A stretch of 64,000 nucleotides of DNA from Pyrus communis. Its lineage: Eukaryota > Streptophyta > Magnoliopsida > Rosales > Rosaceae. Location: NCBI RefSeq assembly GCF_963583255.1, contig NC_084810.1, positions 8,029,751 to 8,093,750 of the forward strand. The letters run 5' to 3'. Shown here piece after piece: positions 1 to 12,064 of this stretch; positions within the stretch are counted from its first letter, which is position 1; the number at the start of each line of letters is the position of its first letter. Below the pieces are notes generated by a model. The model was given only the letters and a program-made list of their open reading frames with translations. It made no database searches and had not been told where the DNA came from. Both the position numbers and the translations under genes were made by a program.

Positions 1-772
1 GAGGGTGGTGTATGGCGTGATGGATCTCCAAAAGGTGCGGCCAAGGTTTATTAAAATAGCCAAGTATCTAAAACCCTAGGGAAATAAGGTAAAGGTGCAG
101 TAGAAATTAAATGAGAAAAGGAAATAAAGTTTTATTAATGTCAAAGGATTTTTATTCTAAAACCACTAGGAAAAAGACTAAGTCAAAGTCAGAAATTAAA
201 AGGAAAGGGAATATAGGGTGCGGCAAAGGCCAAGGGACAGAGGAAAGGTCTTAAATTAAAAAGGGAATGTGATTTGGTGTAGAAAATAGGAAAAGGAAGG
301 TCTCCCTTGTGCGGCAAGGAAGGAGAATGGAAGGGGAAAGGGAAAAGTGGTGTGGCAAAGGCTAGAATGGTGCAAGGAACCTTTGGTTTGTGTCCTAGAA
401 TGCATAGAAGACCTTCAATATTGCTGGAACATAGGGACATTTAGGATTAGGAAAGGTCAAACCCAAATAGGAAACCTTGGCTTAACTTTCCTACTTCAAG
501 TAAGAATCCTCATTTGAGTAGGAATCCTTCTTTGATTAGGAATCCTAACATCTTCAAGTCTTCAATTTCGTCCATTCTTTTTGCTCCAAGCATATGCTAT
601 CCATTCCAAGCCCAATTGTGCTCCAAAAGTCTCCAAAATGCACCTTATTGCTTCATAAGGCCTATAGACCTACAAACACACAAAAATAGCTTAAAATACT
701 AGAATAACTAAGAACTAATTAAGTAAATGCAAGGAAACAAGCTAATTAAGTCGCATAAATATGCTCCTATCA
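1..772 (-). repeat. Probable LTR fragment, left end outside window
   Basis: Read on the minus strand, the sequence starting at 772 is TGATAGGAGCATATTTATGC. This is the same kind of LTR start (TGATAGG.GC) as the better supported solo LTR that starts at 25477. The stretch has no long ORF and has scattered GTGCGGC motifs. No target duplication can be tested because the other end lies outside the window. The family is unknown. Confidence 0.35.
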
Positions 773-1424
773 TGTATTATCGTCCCATGATCACCCGAGG
801 AAAGTCGCTTGAAGTGACCTCGAAATTTTTACAGTTTGAATTCAACACCCAGCGTCGTTGGGTTATCCTGAGTTTCTGGACCCGAGCCTTAGTAGGCCTT
901 AGACTTTCGGGCCTACATCGCACAACACCTTTTTGGGCTTGCTGCTTGTTTTTGCTGCCACAACCCATATCCAACAAGCTAATTGGGCTTTTGTTAGACT
1001 CCCAGCTCACGTAACACCAGTCTAAGCTGGTTCTTGGTGTTCCCCCACATCCACGTCGCACCGGATCCTAGCCCATGCGCTAGTGTATCCATGTATGCAT
1101 CACATAGGATCAGAACCTTCATATGCCTTTGTTTTTGGGCTTACGCTTGCAACCCATTATTGTGATGTTAGGCCAGCCTACATGCTAGGCTCGAGCCTAT
1201 CCAGCCTAATTTTGGGCCTGGGCTGCACGACTCAAATTTACTCAGCCCACCCATGGGCTTTGGTCCAAGTTTTTTGGCCCAGATTTTAATTGCCTAATAA
1301 TTTTAGGCCCAATGGGTTTTATATTCTTTTTCACCCACACTTTAAATTTGGCCCGAAGTCCAAATAATTAATTCAGTTATAATTACAAACCTGAAGTTTT
1401 ATTTGCATATTTTCTTGTTGCATA
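773..1424. other. Intergenic, no gene seen
   Basis: This stretch has no coding signal. From about 860 to 1320 it is richer in G and C, with many GGCCT, GGGCC and GGCCC words, unlike the AT-rich flanks. It may be an old repeat, but I cannot name it. Confidence 0.3.
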
Positions 1425-1433
1425 TTTCTGTAT

Positions 1434-1554
1434 GGGAATTGTTATTAGCACTCTAAAAATCTCATTTGGCACTCCAAACTTTCTATAATTAGAAAGAAAA
1501 ATACACTTGTGAGGAGTATAGAATGAGATTTTTGGAGTGCTAATAACAATTCCT
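1434..1554. mobile_element. MITE (foldback, 9-bp target duplication)
   Basis: This is a 121-bp element that is almost entirely inverted repeat. The arm 1435-1466 matches the reverse complement of 1522-1553 with one difference in 32. The perfect direct repeat TTTCTGTAT flanks it at 1425-1433 and 1555-1563. A 9-bp target duplication points to Mutator-type mobilisation. A diverged relative lies at 21271-21383, and a single arm is at 17592-17620 inside the RBP45-like gene. Confidence 0.75.
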
Positions 1555-1929
1555 TTTCTGTATATATATTCACGTTTGTCTACAGGAACATATGAACCTG
1601 AAGTTCAAAATTATTTCGAAACCTAAAGTTTCTATAAACATGCCTTGTTTGAAAACTTGATGTTTTCCTAAAAAACACCACCCATGAAAACTCGAAGTTT
1701 TTCATGCGAATTTTAACCAATACATGGATATTAGAACCTAAATGTTCTACTTATATGTGAATGGATTGATATTTTTCTCCATTGCACTAACCATATATTG
1801 TCTAAATCAGAATCAGCTGTTGATGAAAAATCATCAAGCTCATCCTATGGGGTGACTGCTATGCCTAAAGCACACTATAACACGAACCAACCCCTAAAAC
1901 GCCAAAAGAGGTGTGGTAGGGGCGGCCAG

Positions 1930-4300
1930 AATCCACCCCATCAAGGTCAATGGAATCTATGTTGGATATGATTCTCCTTTGATCATTCGTTACTTAGAAC
2001 CTTTAACAAATGATCTGTTTATCGTTCGTTTCACGGAATGTCAATTCTAATAGACAGTATTCCCGTCGTTAAGGATAGATAAAAACATCAACATTCTTGA
2101 AGAACTACACGAATTATCATGAACAACTCCCACTTTGTCTCATTTAGATCCCCGTACCCCTCAGTCTGAAACTAAAGTGCAATGCATATTAAATCTTTAG
2201 AGCATAGCTCAGAGCATGCCAGATGCTTTCATCGATTTACTGCGAATGACAAGATCATATATTCCAGTTGTGAATGTGCTTGGAAGGATGGTTGTACCAA
2301 ATGTACAATGAACTTCCCTCCTGGAGGCCAGGGATGCCAATTTTGGTGATCCATGTATATTAGCGGCTAACCAATCATCTGCCTCTACACATAAGCGTGG
2401 CGGACCTTTTGGTTCAAAAGATTCGCACCCCCGGAAGAGGAAACCCATGGCACAGGCACCTGAAGAGCCTACCGTGAATCCAATTGTCACTTACTCATTC
2501 TATCCAACTCATGATGACATTCTAGATTACAGAAGCATCCTTGAAGAGACGAATCCACCTCCCGATAATCATGAGATTTCAGTCTATTATGCTAGCTTAG
2601 ATCATGTGTGGTGTAGAAATGAGATGATCATTGACAATGCATCTCACATTAGACATTGAACCCCGTTCCATTGATGAATGTCGATGTAGAACCGATCGGT
2701 CAAACTAGAAATAAGCAATCCAAGTTGAACTTGATTCGCTTGCAAAGCATAAGGTGTTTGGACCTATAGCTCATAGTCTTCCACATGTGAAGCTCGTTGG
2801 CTACATGCAAATTTTCGTTTGGAAGTGTAATGAGAAGAACAAAATTATGCGTTACAAAGGTCGTCTTGTTGCGCAAAGCTTCTCACAACGCCCCGGGATT
2901 AACTATGACGAAACCAATTCAGCCATTATGGATGTGATTACTTTTCGCTATCTTATCAGTTTAGTAGTTTCCCAAAAACTAAGTATGCAGCTGATGGAAG
3001 TAGTAACTGCGTATTTCTATAGGGATCTTGATACAAAAATTTATATTAAAGTTCCCGAATGACTTACATTGACTGGATCAAATATTTCCAAACCCTAGAA
3101 CATGATCTCAATTCGGTTGAGGCGTTCACTCTAAGGTTTGAAGCAATCATGAAGAATGTGGCATAACCGTCTGAGTGAGTATTTGACTAGTCAGGGATAT
3201 GTGAACAACGAACTATGTCTTTGTGTGTTTATTAAGAAGTCACATTTCGGTTTTACGATAGTTGCAGAATATGTCAATGACATGAACCCTATTAGAACTC
3301 TTGAAGAGTTCGTAAGAACTGTTACGCACCTGAGGTCAGAATTTTAGATGAAAAATCTAGAAAATACTCGATAATGTCTCAGTCTCAAGATAGAACACCG
3401 TTCAGATGGAATCTTAGTACATCAAGCGAACTACACTTAGAAGGTGTTGCGCCACTTTAACGAGAGTAAAGCGAAGCCTTCGAGTACTCCTATGGTCTTT
3501 TGATCGTTAGATGCAAAATGAGATCCCTTCCATCCGAAAGAAGATGATAAAGAGATTTTGGAGCCTGAAGTTCCTTATCTAAGAGTGATAGGTACTTTAT
3601 TGTACTTAGCTCAATGCACTAAACCCGACATCTCCTTCACTGTTAATTTTTTGGTAAGATACACTAATGCACGAACACGCTGACACTGGACTAGTGTTAA
3701 AGACATCTTCCGCTACCTTAAAGGTACTATGGATTTGGGCTTGTTCTATCCCTATGGATTTTCGAGTGCTGTCACACCCTCTTATCTCGAGTCCATTTTC
3801 GCCTTGTTGGTTATGTCGACGCAGGATACTTATCTGATCCCAACATGGCGCGTTCTCAAACGAGTTATGTCTTTACAGTTTGAGGCATTATAATCTCTTA
3901 GAGGTCAACTAAACAGACCTTAGCTGCCACTTCATCTAACCATGCTGAAATTCTCACCTTAAATGAAGCAACTTGAGAATGCTTTTAGTTGAGAGTAGTT
4001 GTGGACCATATTCGAAGCTCCTACAATCTTTACCCTGTTGTGGATGTCCCAACGACAACCTATGAAGACAATGCAACATGCATCGAACAGCTCAAGCAGA
4101 ATTACATCAAAGAAGACAACACCAAACATATTGCGCCGAAGTTTTTCTTCTCACATCAACAACAAAAGCATCAGAAGCTTGAAGCCACGCAAATCTATTC
4201 ACAAGACAAAATGGCTGACCTCTTCACCAAATCACTACCGAAGGCTACGTTTCAAAAGCTTGTTCAAATAATTGGTATGCGTAAACTTTTTGAGTTGTAA
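1930..4300 (+). pseudogene. Decayed Ty1/copia pol
   Basis: Broken frames read in order as a copia polyprotein. The C-terminal part of integrase lies at about 1930-2100 (a TYVGYDSP-like segment), followed by the linker at about 2120-2660. Reverse transcriptase is at 2756-3062 (YKGRLVAQSFSQRPGINYDE, then the VVTAYFY and IYIKVPE segments). The late RT and RNase H part is at about 3570-4300, with LYLAQCTKPDISF, a degraded DAGYLSDP and the C-terminal DLFTKSLPKATF. Many stops and frameshifts interrupt it. The YVDD box region is missing or unreadable around 3070-3560, where an unrelated gag-like segment (about 3080-3350) is mixed in. It cannot encode a working enzyme. Confidence 0.85.
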
Positions 4301-4921
4301 CATTGCTAGTTCTCTTTGGAATTGTGTCAAACTCAGGGGGTGTATCTTAAAGTATACTTGCTTGATCTTGATGTACCATTTTCCCTACGAGTAGGAGCAT
4401 TTTTCCCATTGGGTTTTTGCTACCTAACTAGGTTTTAACGAGGTACCCACCTTAGGTTGATCATATCCCTGATGTCATCCTATAAACGTTTCATTTCACT
4501 TTGCCTTACTCACATATTTTTCCTAAGACTATGGATTTTGTCCATACTCGGGTTTTTGCCATAACCATAGGTTTTTTGTGAGACTTACTTCCTTACGCAA
4601 GTTCCTACCTTATTGAGAATAGCGTGTTCCCAGAATCAGTGCTGACAAGTCGACTTATTCTGGTTCACGGTTTCTCTTGGCTATATGGTTCATCCGGGGG
4701 AGAGATCGAGCTTCAAGAAATAGTGAATGGTCTTATCAATACACAAATTAAGAATCTTTTGGGTCTTCCAATATCAATAGGTTGATTGTTTCGCTTCTGT
4801 ATCTTCCAAAAGGAAAAAAGATCTCTGAGAGCTGTTTCCTCCAAAGAGCAACTCTTCTCAAAATCTCAAAAGGAAAGGTGCTGACCGAGTCTACTTGAGT
4901 ATTTACACACTCAAGGGGGAG
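4301..4921 (+). other. Copia 3' untranslated region and polypurine tract
   Basis: This non-coding stretch lies between the end of the decayed copia pol and its 3' LTR. It ends in a purine tract, CAAGGGGGAG (about 4912-4921), placed as expected for the plus-strand primer next to an LTR that starts TGTTGTAAAC. Confidence 0.6.
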
Positions 4922-5110
4922 TGTTGTAAACTTCTAGTTTAAATGTGATTATATAAATCCTAGATTAGATTTGATTTTAGTTGTTCTTACCTATATGGAC
5001 TTGTATATTCCTTGGGAACGAAGGATTTCTTCTCTCTTATTACTATAAATAAAGGCACTATGTATGGGGAATAACACACATATTCCTCTACACAATTATA
5101 CAAATACATC
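4922..5110 (+). repeat. 3' LTR of the decayed copia (right end uncertain)
   Basis: It begins TGTTGTAAACTTC directly after a polypurine tract and contains a TATA-like CTATAAATAAAGG at about 5043. The right end is not defined because the 5' LTR is not in the window; it could lie anywhere from about 5095 to 5211. Confidence 0.55.
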
Positions 5111-5699
5111 TCTCCCTACCGCCAGCCCTCTTCCCCATGTTAGATAAAATAGCTACACTAATTTTTAGTTCATAGACACTTTAATCTAGCAGGCCTAGCT
5201 CGTGTCCTACAGTGACATGATTCATTCAAAGACAAATAGTTTTTAACATAAATAGAGCATGTAGTTCCAATCAACAATGCCTTTGTCCATGTACTTGCTT
5301 AGTTGATTAAAACCATTATTCGATTCCATTTAGACACTATTGGTGTTTGCTTACATGTCAAACCTAATTACATTACCTCCCTATACTGTGAGGTTTGTTT
5401 CACTTTGGTGCCCAAGTATCACAACATTAGATCACCCTACTGTTTGCACAGTGTGGCAATTTTAGCCTTCAAGTTGGCCTCCAATGAAATTTTCCATCTC
5501 CTGCCTGAGTGGCACACATGAGCCCAATTCTGTGCTGATGCGATTATGCCGAGTGAAAACAACTTAAAAAGCCAACTGACAAGTTACAACTTAAAAAATG
5601 ACATTGAAACATCTTGGCTTGATAGAAGAACCGAGTAGTTTTCAAATGAATCAGATCAGTCTTCAAATAAATAGTTGAGGTAACAAATTATCCACAAGA
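5111..5699. other. Intergenic, nothing recognised
   Basis: This AT-rich sequence lies between the copia remains and the LINE. It has only short open frames with no recognisable domain. Confidence 0.4.
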
Positions 5700-7990
5700 A
5701 CTAAACAAATCTCTGATAGAACCACAAGAACTATCTCATTTTCTCTTTGCGGATGATACATTGATTTTTCTACTACTCACGAAAGAGAATTGTGAGAACA
5801 CGAATCGTTTCTTGAAGACCTATTGCCTTGCTTCAGGTCAAGAGGTTAGCTTGCAGAAGTCGGTAGTGTACTTTAGCACGAATACTCCAAGGGAAGTTCA
5901 TGAAAATTTATGCTCAGTCTTGAATATGTCATGAGTGGAAGACCCTGGAACCTACCTTGGAATACCAGCAGTGTGGGGCAAAACTAAGACGAATGCTCTG
6001 TCCTATATTAAGGATAGGGTGTTATCTAAGGTTCAAGGATGGAAGAATATTTTTTTTAAAGCAAGCAAGGAAGGAAATGTTGAAAAAGGTTGTTGATCAA
6101 GCCATGCCCACTTACCCAATGAATGTGTTCCACCTTCAGGCTCGGCTGTGCAATGATATTGACGAGGTTGTAGTAAAGTTCTGATGGGCTAACTTGCATA
6201 AGGCACAAGGCATCCATTGGGTAAATTGGCAAGATATGGGTTTGCCAAAGAGTGAAGGTAGCATGGGATTTCAGACCTTGGGAGACTTCAAACTCGCCCT
6301 GCTTGCCAAACAGAGTTAGCAGCTCATCCAAGAGCCTCAGTCTCTTTGTGGTCGTTTCCTTAAGGATCGTTATTTCCTTCACTCCTCGTTCTTTGAGGCT
6401 AAGCAAGGGGGTTGTTTCTCTTAGATCTTGTCGAGCCTCTTGGATGGCAGAGACATTATTCTCAAGGATGCTCATTGGTAAGTCCTTAATGGCAAGTCAG
6501 TTCGTTTGTGGAGGGATGTTTGGATCCCGAACTTACCACCTAGTCATCCTATCCCTATCGATGATAGTTATGTGCACTTGGAGCAAAGTGTTAATACGAT
6601 AATTCATCAGGACAAAGGGTCCTGGAACTTGTCTCCGATCTCTAATTGCCTTTCAGAAAGTGATACCTCAACGATTGTTAATTCTCATTTTGGGGACTCA
6701 GCGGGCTTGGATCATCTTATATGAAGGGCGGACATGCAAGGAAATTATATTGTGAAGTCGAGCTATCGGTGGATATTAGGGTTACGTTCGCAGCGGGCAG
6801 CTAACTTGGGCACAGACTTGCAAGTTTGGAAGATTATTTGGGGTGATGTGGCGACTCCCAATGTGAGGAATTTCCTCTGGTGAAGGGTGCGAGGGGCAGT
6901 TGCAACTCATCAAAATCTTTTTCGAAGGCATTGCACGCCTTCTCTCTCTTGCCCATTTGTGAAGATCATGATGAGTCAGTGGAGCACCCTCTCTTCCTCT
7001 GCCCTTAGGTATAATCTATTTAGTTTGGGGGTCCCTTAGTATTCGAGTTGATCGCGACTTTTATTGCTTGGCTTATTCGGTTTAGGAGTGCTGATTTTGG
7101 GAGCAAGCAAGAAAGGTCGAGGGCTCTTTCCTTTGTTGCATTTTCTTGTTGGCATATTTGGAAATCCAGGTGCAAGGCAGTCTTTGGTCACCATTTGCCA
7201 TCACTTACTATCACTCTTGCTGCTATTAGAAATGAATTTGAGTGTTTCTCGACAGCGACTTGTGCACCACATTGCCCCTTCCCCTCGTACTGATGTGTTG
7301 AATCGTCGCCCCTATTGGTCTCCTCCTCCTTATGATGGGGTTAAGGTGAATGTTGATGCTAGCTAGATGCAGGGTGAGGATCGGGGTTTTGTGGGAGTGG
7401 TCATTCGTGATGCTCAGGCTCGGTGTGTTTGGGTGTGCAGATAGGAAGTGGCGGCCACTAGTGTGCTTATGGCTAAGGCTTTGGCAATAAAAGAAGGATG
7501 TGCTCTTACTCGTCTAAGGAATTTCAATCGGATTTACGTAGAATTAGATTCCAAACTAGTCATATCTTCGTTGGTGGCTGGGATGGAGTGCATTCCTTGG
7601 GAATTCTCCCTATTCTAAGCCGTGCTTTGGAGTTAGGGAGATCCTTTCAAGAGTGCACCTAGTGTTGGGTTCCAAGATTAGAAAACGCTGCAGTGGATTT
7701 TGTGGTGTCGCATTTAGTAGTTGGGATGTGCAATTCCATATGGGTTGCTTGACCCCTATCCTCGCCAGTGAGAATTCTTAACAAGGATGGGCTACCCTGC
7801 CCCCTCTAGGTGGTTGCTAGTGGCTAGGAAAGCGTGGGTTCGACGTTCTGCTGAAGCCTGGCGACGTCTTGTATTTCTTTGTCCTTCTTGCTTTCTCATT
7901 GTTAGTGTTTGTTGGTCATTCGTGACTTTCATGTACTTTTAGGCTTTTGCCCTGGTTAATATTATTCTAGTTTCCCCAAAAAAAAAAAAC
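5700..7990 (+). pseudogene. 5'-truncated L1-type LINE with A tail
   Basis: The sequence reads as the 3' half of a plant LINE ORF2 in broken frames. It has the RT catalytic box SHFLFADDTLIFL at about 5735-5775, then YLGIPAVWGKTKTNAL and SKVQGWKN at about 5950-6050. A zinc-binding RVT-type region follows at about 6740-6990. An RNase H-like region at about 7330-7760 includes DGVKVNVDAS and GVVIRDAQARCVWV. The 3' end is an A-rich tail (7978-7990) after a T-rich untranslated region. Stops and frameshifts occur throughout. The 5' part of ORF2 and all of ORF1 are absent, as expected for incomplete reverse transcription. A target duplication could be the (A)CAAA(A)TTAT words near 5684 and 7991, but this is weak. 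Confidence 0.85.
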
Positions 7991-9700
7991 AAAATTATTC
8001 GACAGTTGTTGGAAGTTGACTAATTGTCTAACTCTATGAGATGATTGTATCTAATAAAGCCAAAATAGCACAAGGCATAAAGGGAAAATAAAGTGGCAAT
8101 CAATTAAGCACTTTGATAGCTGAGCTACAAGCAAGTCTTGTATCTTCCACGAATAAAAGTATTAGGCCACAACTTAGAAACATTGGTTAGAAGGGCTTGT
8201 TCCAGAAAAAAATATTTATGATAAAAGAGAGACAGGAACTCCAAGAAGATATTTCCAAGCGGGCATAACTGATTGAAGCTTTTCCAATATTCCCTCGAGA
8301 CTCGTAGAGATAATTGAGAAATAAAAGGCTTTGGTTATTCCAGCTATCTTACCAGCATCCCTACTGTTTTCAAATCTTTAACCTCCTCAAGTGTAATTGC
8401 AAAGGAACCATCAGCAGGCATAGCCTTAATGTGAATAGAAAGAATTCCACAAGTTTTTTTGGTAAGATATATGATGAGTGGATGTTATATTTTATATTCT
8501 ACCCTAATCTTAGTTATAATTTACTGGTTATTTTGGTAGAACTTTGATACTTTGTTATGTATTTTCAATGTAGAACGTTCAACTTCCTCTTAAGCAAAAA
8601 GTAATCAAACGGATGAATTTTAGAGTGATTCTAATTAAAGGATCTTCGTGAGTGTTCCAAGATGATTGTATCAAAATTTCAAATTTTTCTACCAAACCAT
8701 TTGACCGTGGCAATGAAACAAAGACCCAGCATGCAGCTTTTCCAGATTGACATTTATGGACATTTTAGGTATTTTGAAGGTCAAGATGACATATTTTGAG
8801 AAAGATTCCTTCTGATGATTTGTTAGGGACGTCTCAAACTTTAAAAGGAGACCTTTTTTGGGACTAAAATTGGAGTTAATTTGGTTGGTCAAAAGATGGA
8901 TTTTCTTTGCAGTCCGAATTCCTGTTTAAATAGAAAACCTTTTATTTCCTAGTTATCTTATTCTATTATGTTTCCTAGTTTTTAGAAGACCTTTTCTAGG
9001 TAGGATTTTATTTTGTATTAGTATAAGTAAGGCTATTTAGCCATTATAGATTAGGGAGAGAGAACGCATTACTTTAGAGAGCGCACTGCTTTGGAGCTTT
9101 TGACAATTCAAGTTTATTTTCAAGGTGTTTTCTATCCATGTCCTTAATAATATTTTGTTTTATGATTGTTTGTAACTAATTTCGTTTGCTAGGGCGAGGC
9201 CATAAGCCTTAGTAAGAATATGTAGCTTATTTTCAATTTACTTATGTTATTATGTATGTAGGTGTTGAATTATTAATCATCGTGTTTGAAAATATCTAAT
9301 TGTCTTGATGATTGGCCACCATTAGGATATCTAGAAAAGTCATTTGATGTAATTTTGGCAGAGGGTTTTCCCTGAAATTGACTACGGCTTCTTGTGGTTA
9401 ATATGTGTAACTTCTTAGGACGGATGACATGTTTAAGGGTTGTATGGTTTTTCAAAAGGTTTTCACAAAACTTAATGAGTAATGCATGCTCACATTCTAT
9501 CTGGACGTCATAGACGGGTTGTATGTTAGAGATACGTTCTATGTTAGAGGTTCCAAGTACGATATATATTAGGAAAACCTAACCTTCAAAATATGCATGG
9601 GTAATTCATTTATTGGAAAAACTAAATAGAATTGTTAAGGTGACGACGGAGCTTAAATAGATTTTTAGACTATTTTCTTTTGTTTTATTTACTTTGCCTA
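7991..9700. other. Intergenic, possible non-coding LTR remains
   Basis: No gene can be supported. Around 8920-9120 the layout resembles an LTR promoter region: short T-rich words, TTTAGCC, then GGGAGAGAGAACGC. No paired LTR, primer site or target duplication was found, so this is only a suggestion. Confidence 0.25.
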
Positions 9701-9709
9701 TTTATTTAA

Positions 9710-9863
9710 AGGAAAACTAATGAAAATGACTTAAAAACTTTGAGTTTTAACGATAAAGACAAAATAAAGGGTAAAGTGAATAGTACCAGAATTGACTTTT
9801 TAGTATAAAAATGTGGTTTTTCGTTAAAGTGAACAGTACTATGAACTTTTCGTTAAAGTTCTC
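9710..9863 (+). mobile_element. MITE of the AGGAAAACTAATG family, copy 1
   Basis: This 154-bp element is bounded by the perfect 9-bp direct repeat TTTATTTAA at 9701-9709 and 9864-9872. It starts AGGAAAACTAATG and ends CGTTAAAGTTCTC. Its reverse complement matches 49570-49723 (same length) and, partly, 48475-48605. The inside repeats the word TTAACGAAAA (or its complement) and includes GTGAACAGTAC. The 9-bp duplication suggests Mutator-type mobilisation. Confidence 0.8.
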
Positions 9864-9872
9864 TTTATTTAA

Positions 9873-10942
9873 TTGTTTTTAATATTTTAGGTCATAAAAT
9901 CACCATTTTTCCAAACTTTATTTTCAAATAATTAATTAAGATTTGGGTTTTACATAAATTATTCATTCAATCCATGTGGAGAACGACCTTACTAGAGTTG
10001 CCATACAACGATTATCTTGTACTCTTGCAAGTATTTTAAGTGTTTTTATCCATACTTTTGCGAGTGGTAAAAGAGCAGTAAATTCTTTAAAGGCCTCCAC
10101 TCACAGATGTTATCATCAAAAGGAGAAATTATATTCTCATCTTTATTTTTTTTACTCTATTGATTAAAACCTTATTCATTTTCAAACTTTGATCAAGGTC
10201 GTTCGGTTTTAATAAACGCCATTAATTATTCAAAAACAAAATATTTACATGTCAAGATAATTAAGTTTTATTTTTAAATATATTCATTTAGTGTTAGAAA
10301 CGTTTTAGTAGGTATATTATATTTATGGCTAAACTTTTTATCATATATTTCTATTTCTAGTTTGTACCCATTTTTAATTAGCAACCCTTTTTTAAATTGT
10401 ACCAATTTTCTTTTAAATTTTAATTTGTACCCATATATTATTATTATTTTTGTCCCTTATTTTTAAAACTTTTATTTGTACTCATAATTTTTTTAACCTT
10501 TTATTTGTACCCATAATTTATTTATAACATACCCATTTTTTTTTTTTTACAAATTTACCACTTTGTTATATGTAAAATGTATCCTTATTTTTTTTGTAAG
10601 TACCATTTTTTAATGTAAAATATATTTCTTTTTTAATCTAAAATGTATCATTGTTTTTTTTTTTAATATAAAATGTACCCATTGTTTTCTATATAAAATT
10701 TACCCACATTTTTATGTAAATGTAACAATTTTTTTTTATATATATATATATAATGTAGCCAAATTTTATTATATAAATGTACTCATTTTATAAAAATAAA
10801 ATAAAATCCCCTTTTTTAATAATCTAGAATGCACCCATAGGCAATTATCATTTTTTTTTTGTTTTATTTAATCAAAACCCATAAGCAATTTTGAATACTT
10901 AAATTGGTAGTGTAAATCAAAGCCAAAAAAAAAAAAAAATGG
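9873..10942. other. AT-rich intergenic sequence
   Basis: This is very AT-rich DNA without coding signal. It includes the degenerate array at 10360-10830 described separately and an A tract just before the solo LTR. Confidence 0.5.
10360..10830. repeat. Degenerate short tandem array (TTTGTACCCAT / AAATGTACCC)
   Basis: The words TTTGTACCCAT..TT and later AAAATGTACCCATTG recur with varying T-tract spacers. It looks like a decayed short-period satellite. A related array with AAATGTACCTAAATG lies at 29265-29640. Confidence 0.55.
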
Positions 10943-11484
10943 TTGAGTGACACACCCCGACTCGAAACATCCACTAGGACTTCGAATTGAGTTATGTTGG
11001 CCGACATCTAGAAGGTGATGAAGCCATAAAGTGTAGTGATGTGGAAAATGTAAATAAATTTAAACCTAAAAGTGCCTAAATACAAGAGTGCGCTGGTGAG
11101 CAGGAATAAACCTATTTCATACATGACGTTATAGCATAAGAACAGTACAGTGAATAAGGTGATGGTTATACCATTGAAGATAACTGTCTACTGAGATTTG
11201 CCGGAGTCCTCATTTATATGTAAGCACAACTACTGAACCTGGAGGGGCGAAAAACAGAAGGGTGAGTGGGCATAAAAATAAAGGTTTATAAAATCCATTT
11301 ATTTTCTGAACATACTAACCTCTTGTTGTAAAACATGTATAGTTTTCAGAAAATCATATTACGTATAAGTATGAAACCAAATGCATGCCAACAATAAATT
11401 CAGAAATATGCCACAACAGAATATCTCAACGGCAATATGAATATAATCATGTGCTTAACAAGCTATACTAGCACGGAAGTCGAA

Positions 11485-11667
11485 GTCACCTAATATGACA
11501 TGTACGACTGCACCTAATGCTCATTCATCTATGCTAACACACGAGTCGAAGTCACCTAATGTGACCTGTACGCAAGACTAGGTGTGATAATATACGCTCT
11601 AGTGCTACGATCACGTGAAGACTAGCGCTATGCGCGTCACCTATGAGTCGAAGTCACATAATGCGAC
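11485..11667 (+). other. Three small hairpin motifs within solo LTR 1
   Basis: Three related 15-nt stem-loop motifs lie at 11485-11499, 11551-11565 and 11653-11667. The clearest is GTCACCTAATGTGAC, with a 5-bp stem and a 5-nt loop. They are preceded by (G)AGTCGAA and followed by a C/T-T-GTA segment. Equivalent motifs in solo LTR 2 have the same loop but partly different paired bases. Confidence 0.6.
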
Positions 11668-12042
11668 TTGTATGGTAGGACTAGCACCTACTTGGATCCA
11701 AGGCGAGTGTGGGGTGTGACGTGAACATCACATGAAGGACTGACCTTGGCCTAGCGTGGGAACACTAACACCGGTGCAGCAATGATGAGCGAACTATATG
11801 AATATGAGCATGCCATACAATTCAATCATTCCAAACAACACAATAAACTCATCTGAACTTACCTGCGCATCCCGTAGAATGACTTGGCATATCACAATGC
11901 ATAATATTTATAAGCAAGTAAAATGCATATGAATATGCCATGATCAAATAAAAGACTCAACCACCATGGCATTATTTTAAAAGTAAGTAAAACGTGGCAT
12001 AACATGCATAAATCAACTTAAAAGTATTTGTGGAAACTATAC

Positions 12043-12064
12043 AATATATATATATATATATATA
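12043..12064. repeat. (TA)n microsatellite
   Basis: A run of about eleven TA units lies inside solo LTR 1. It is a private length-variable site. Confidence 0.9.
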
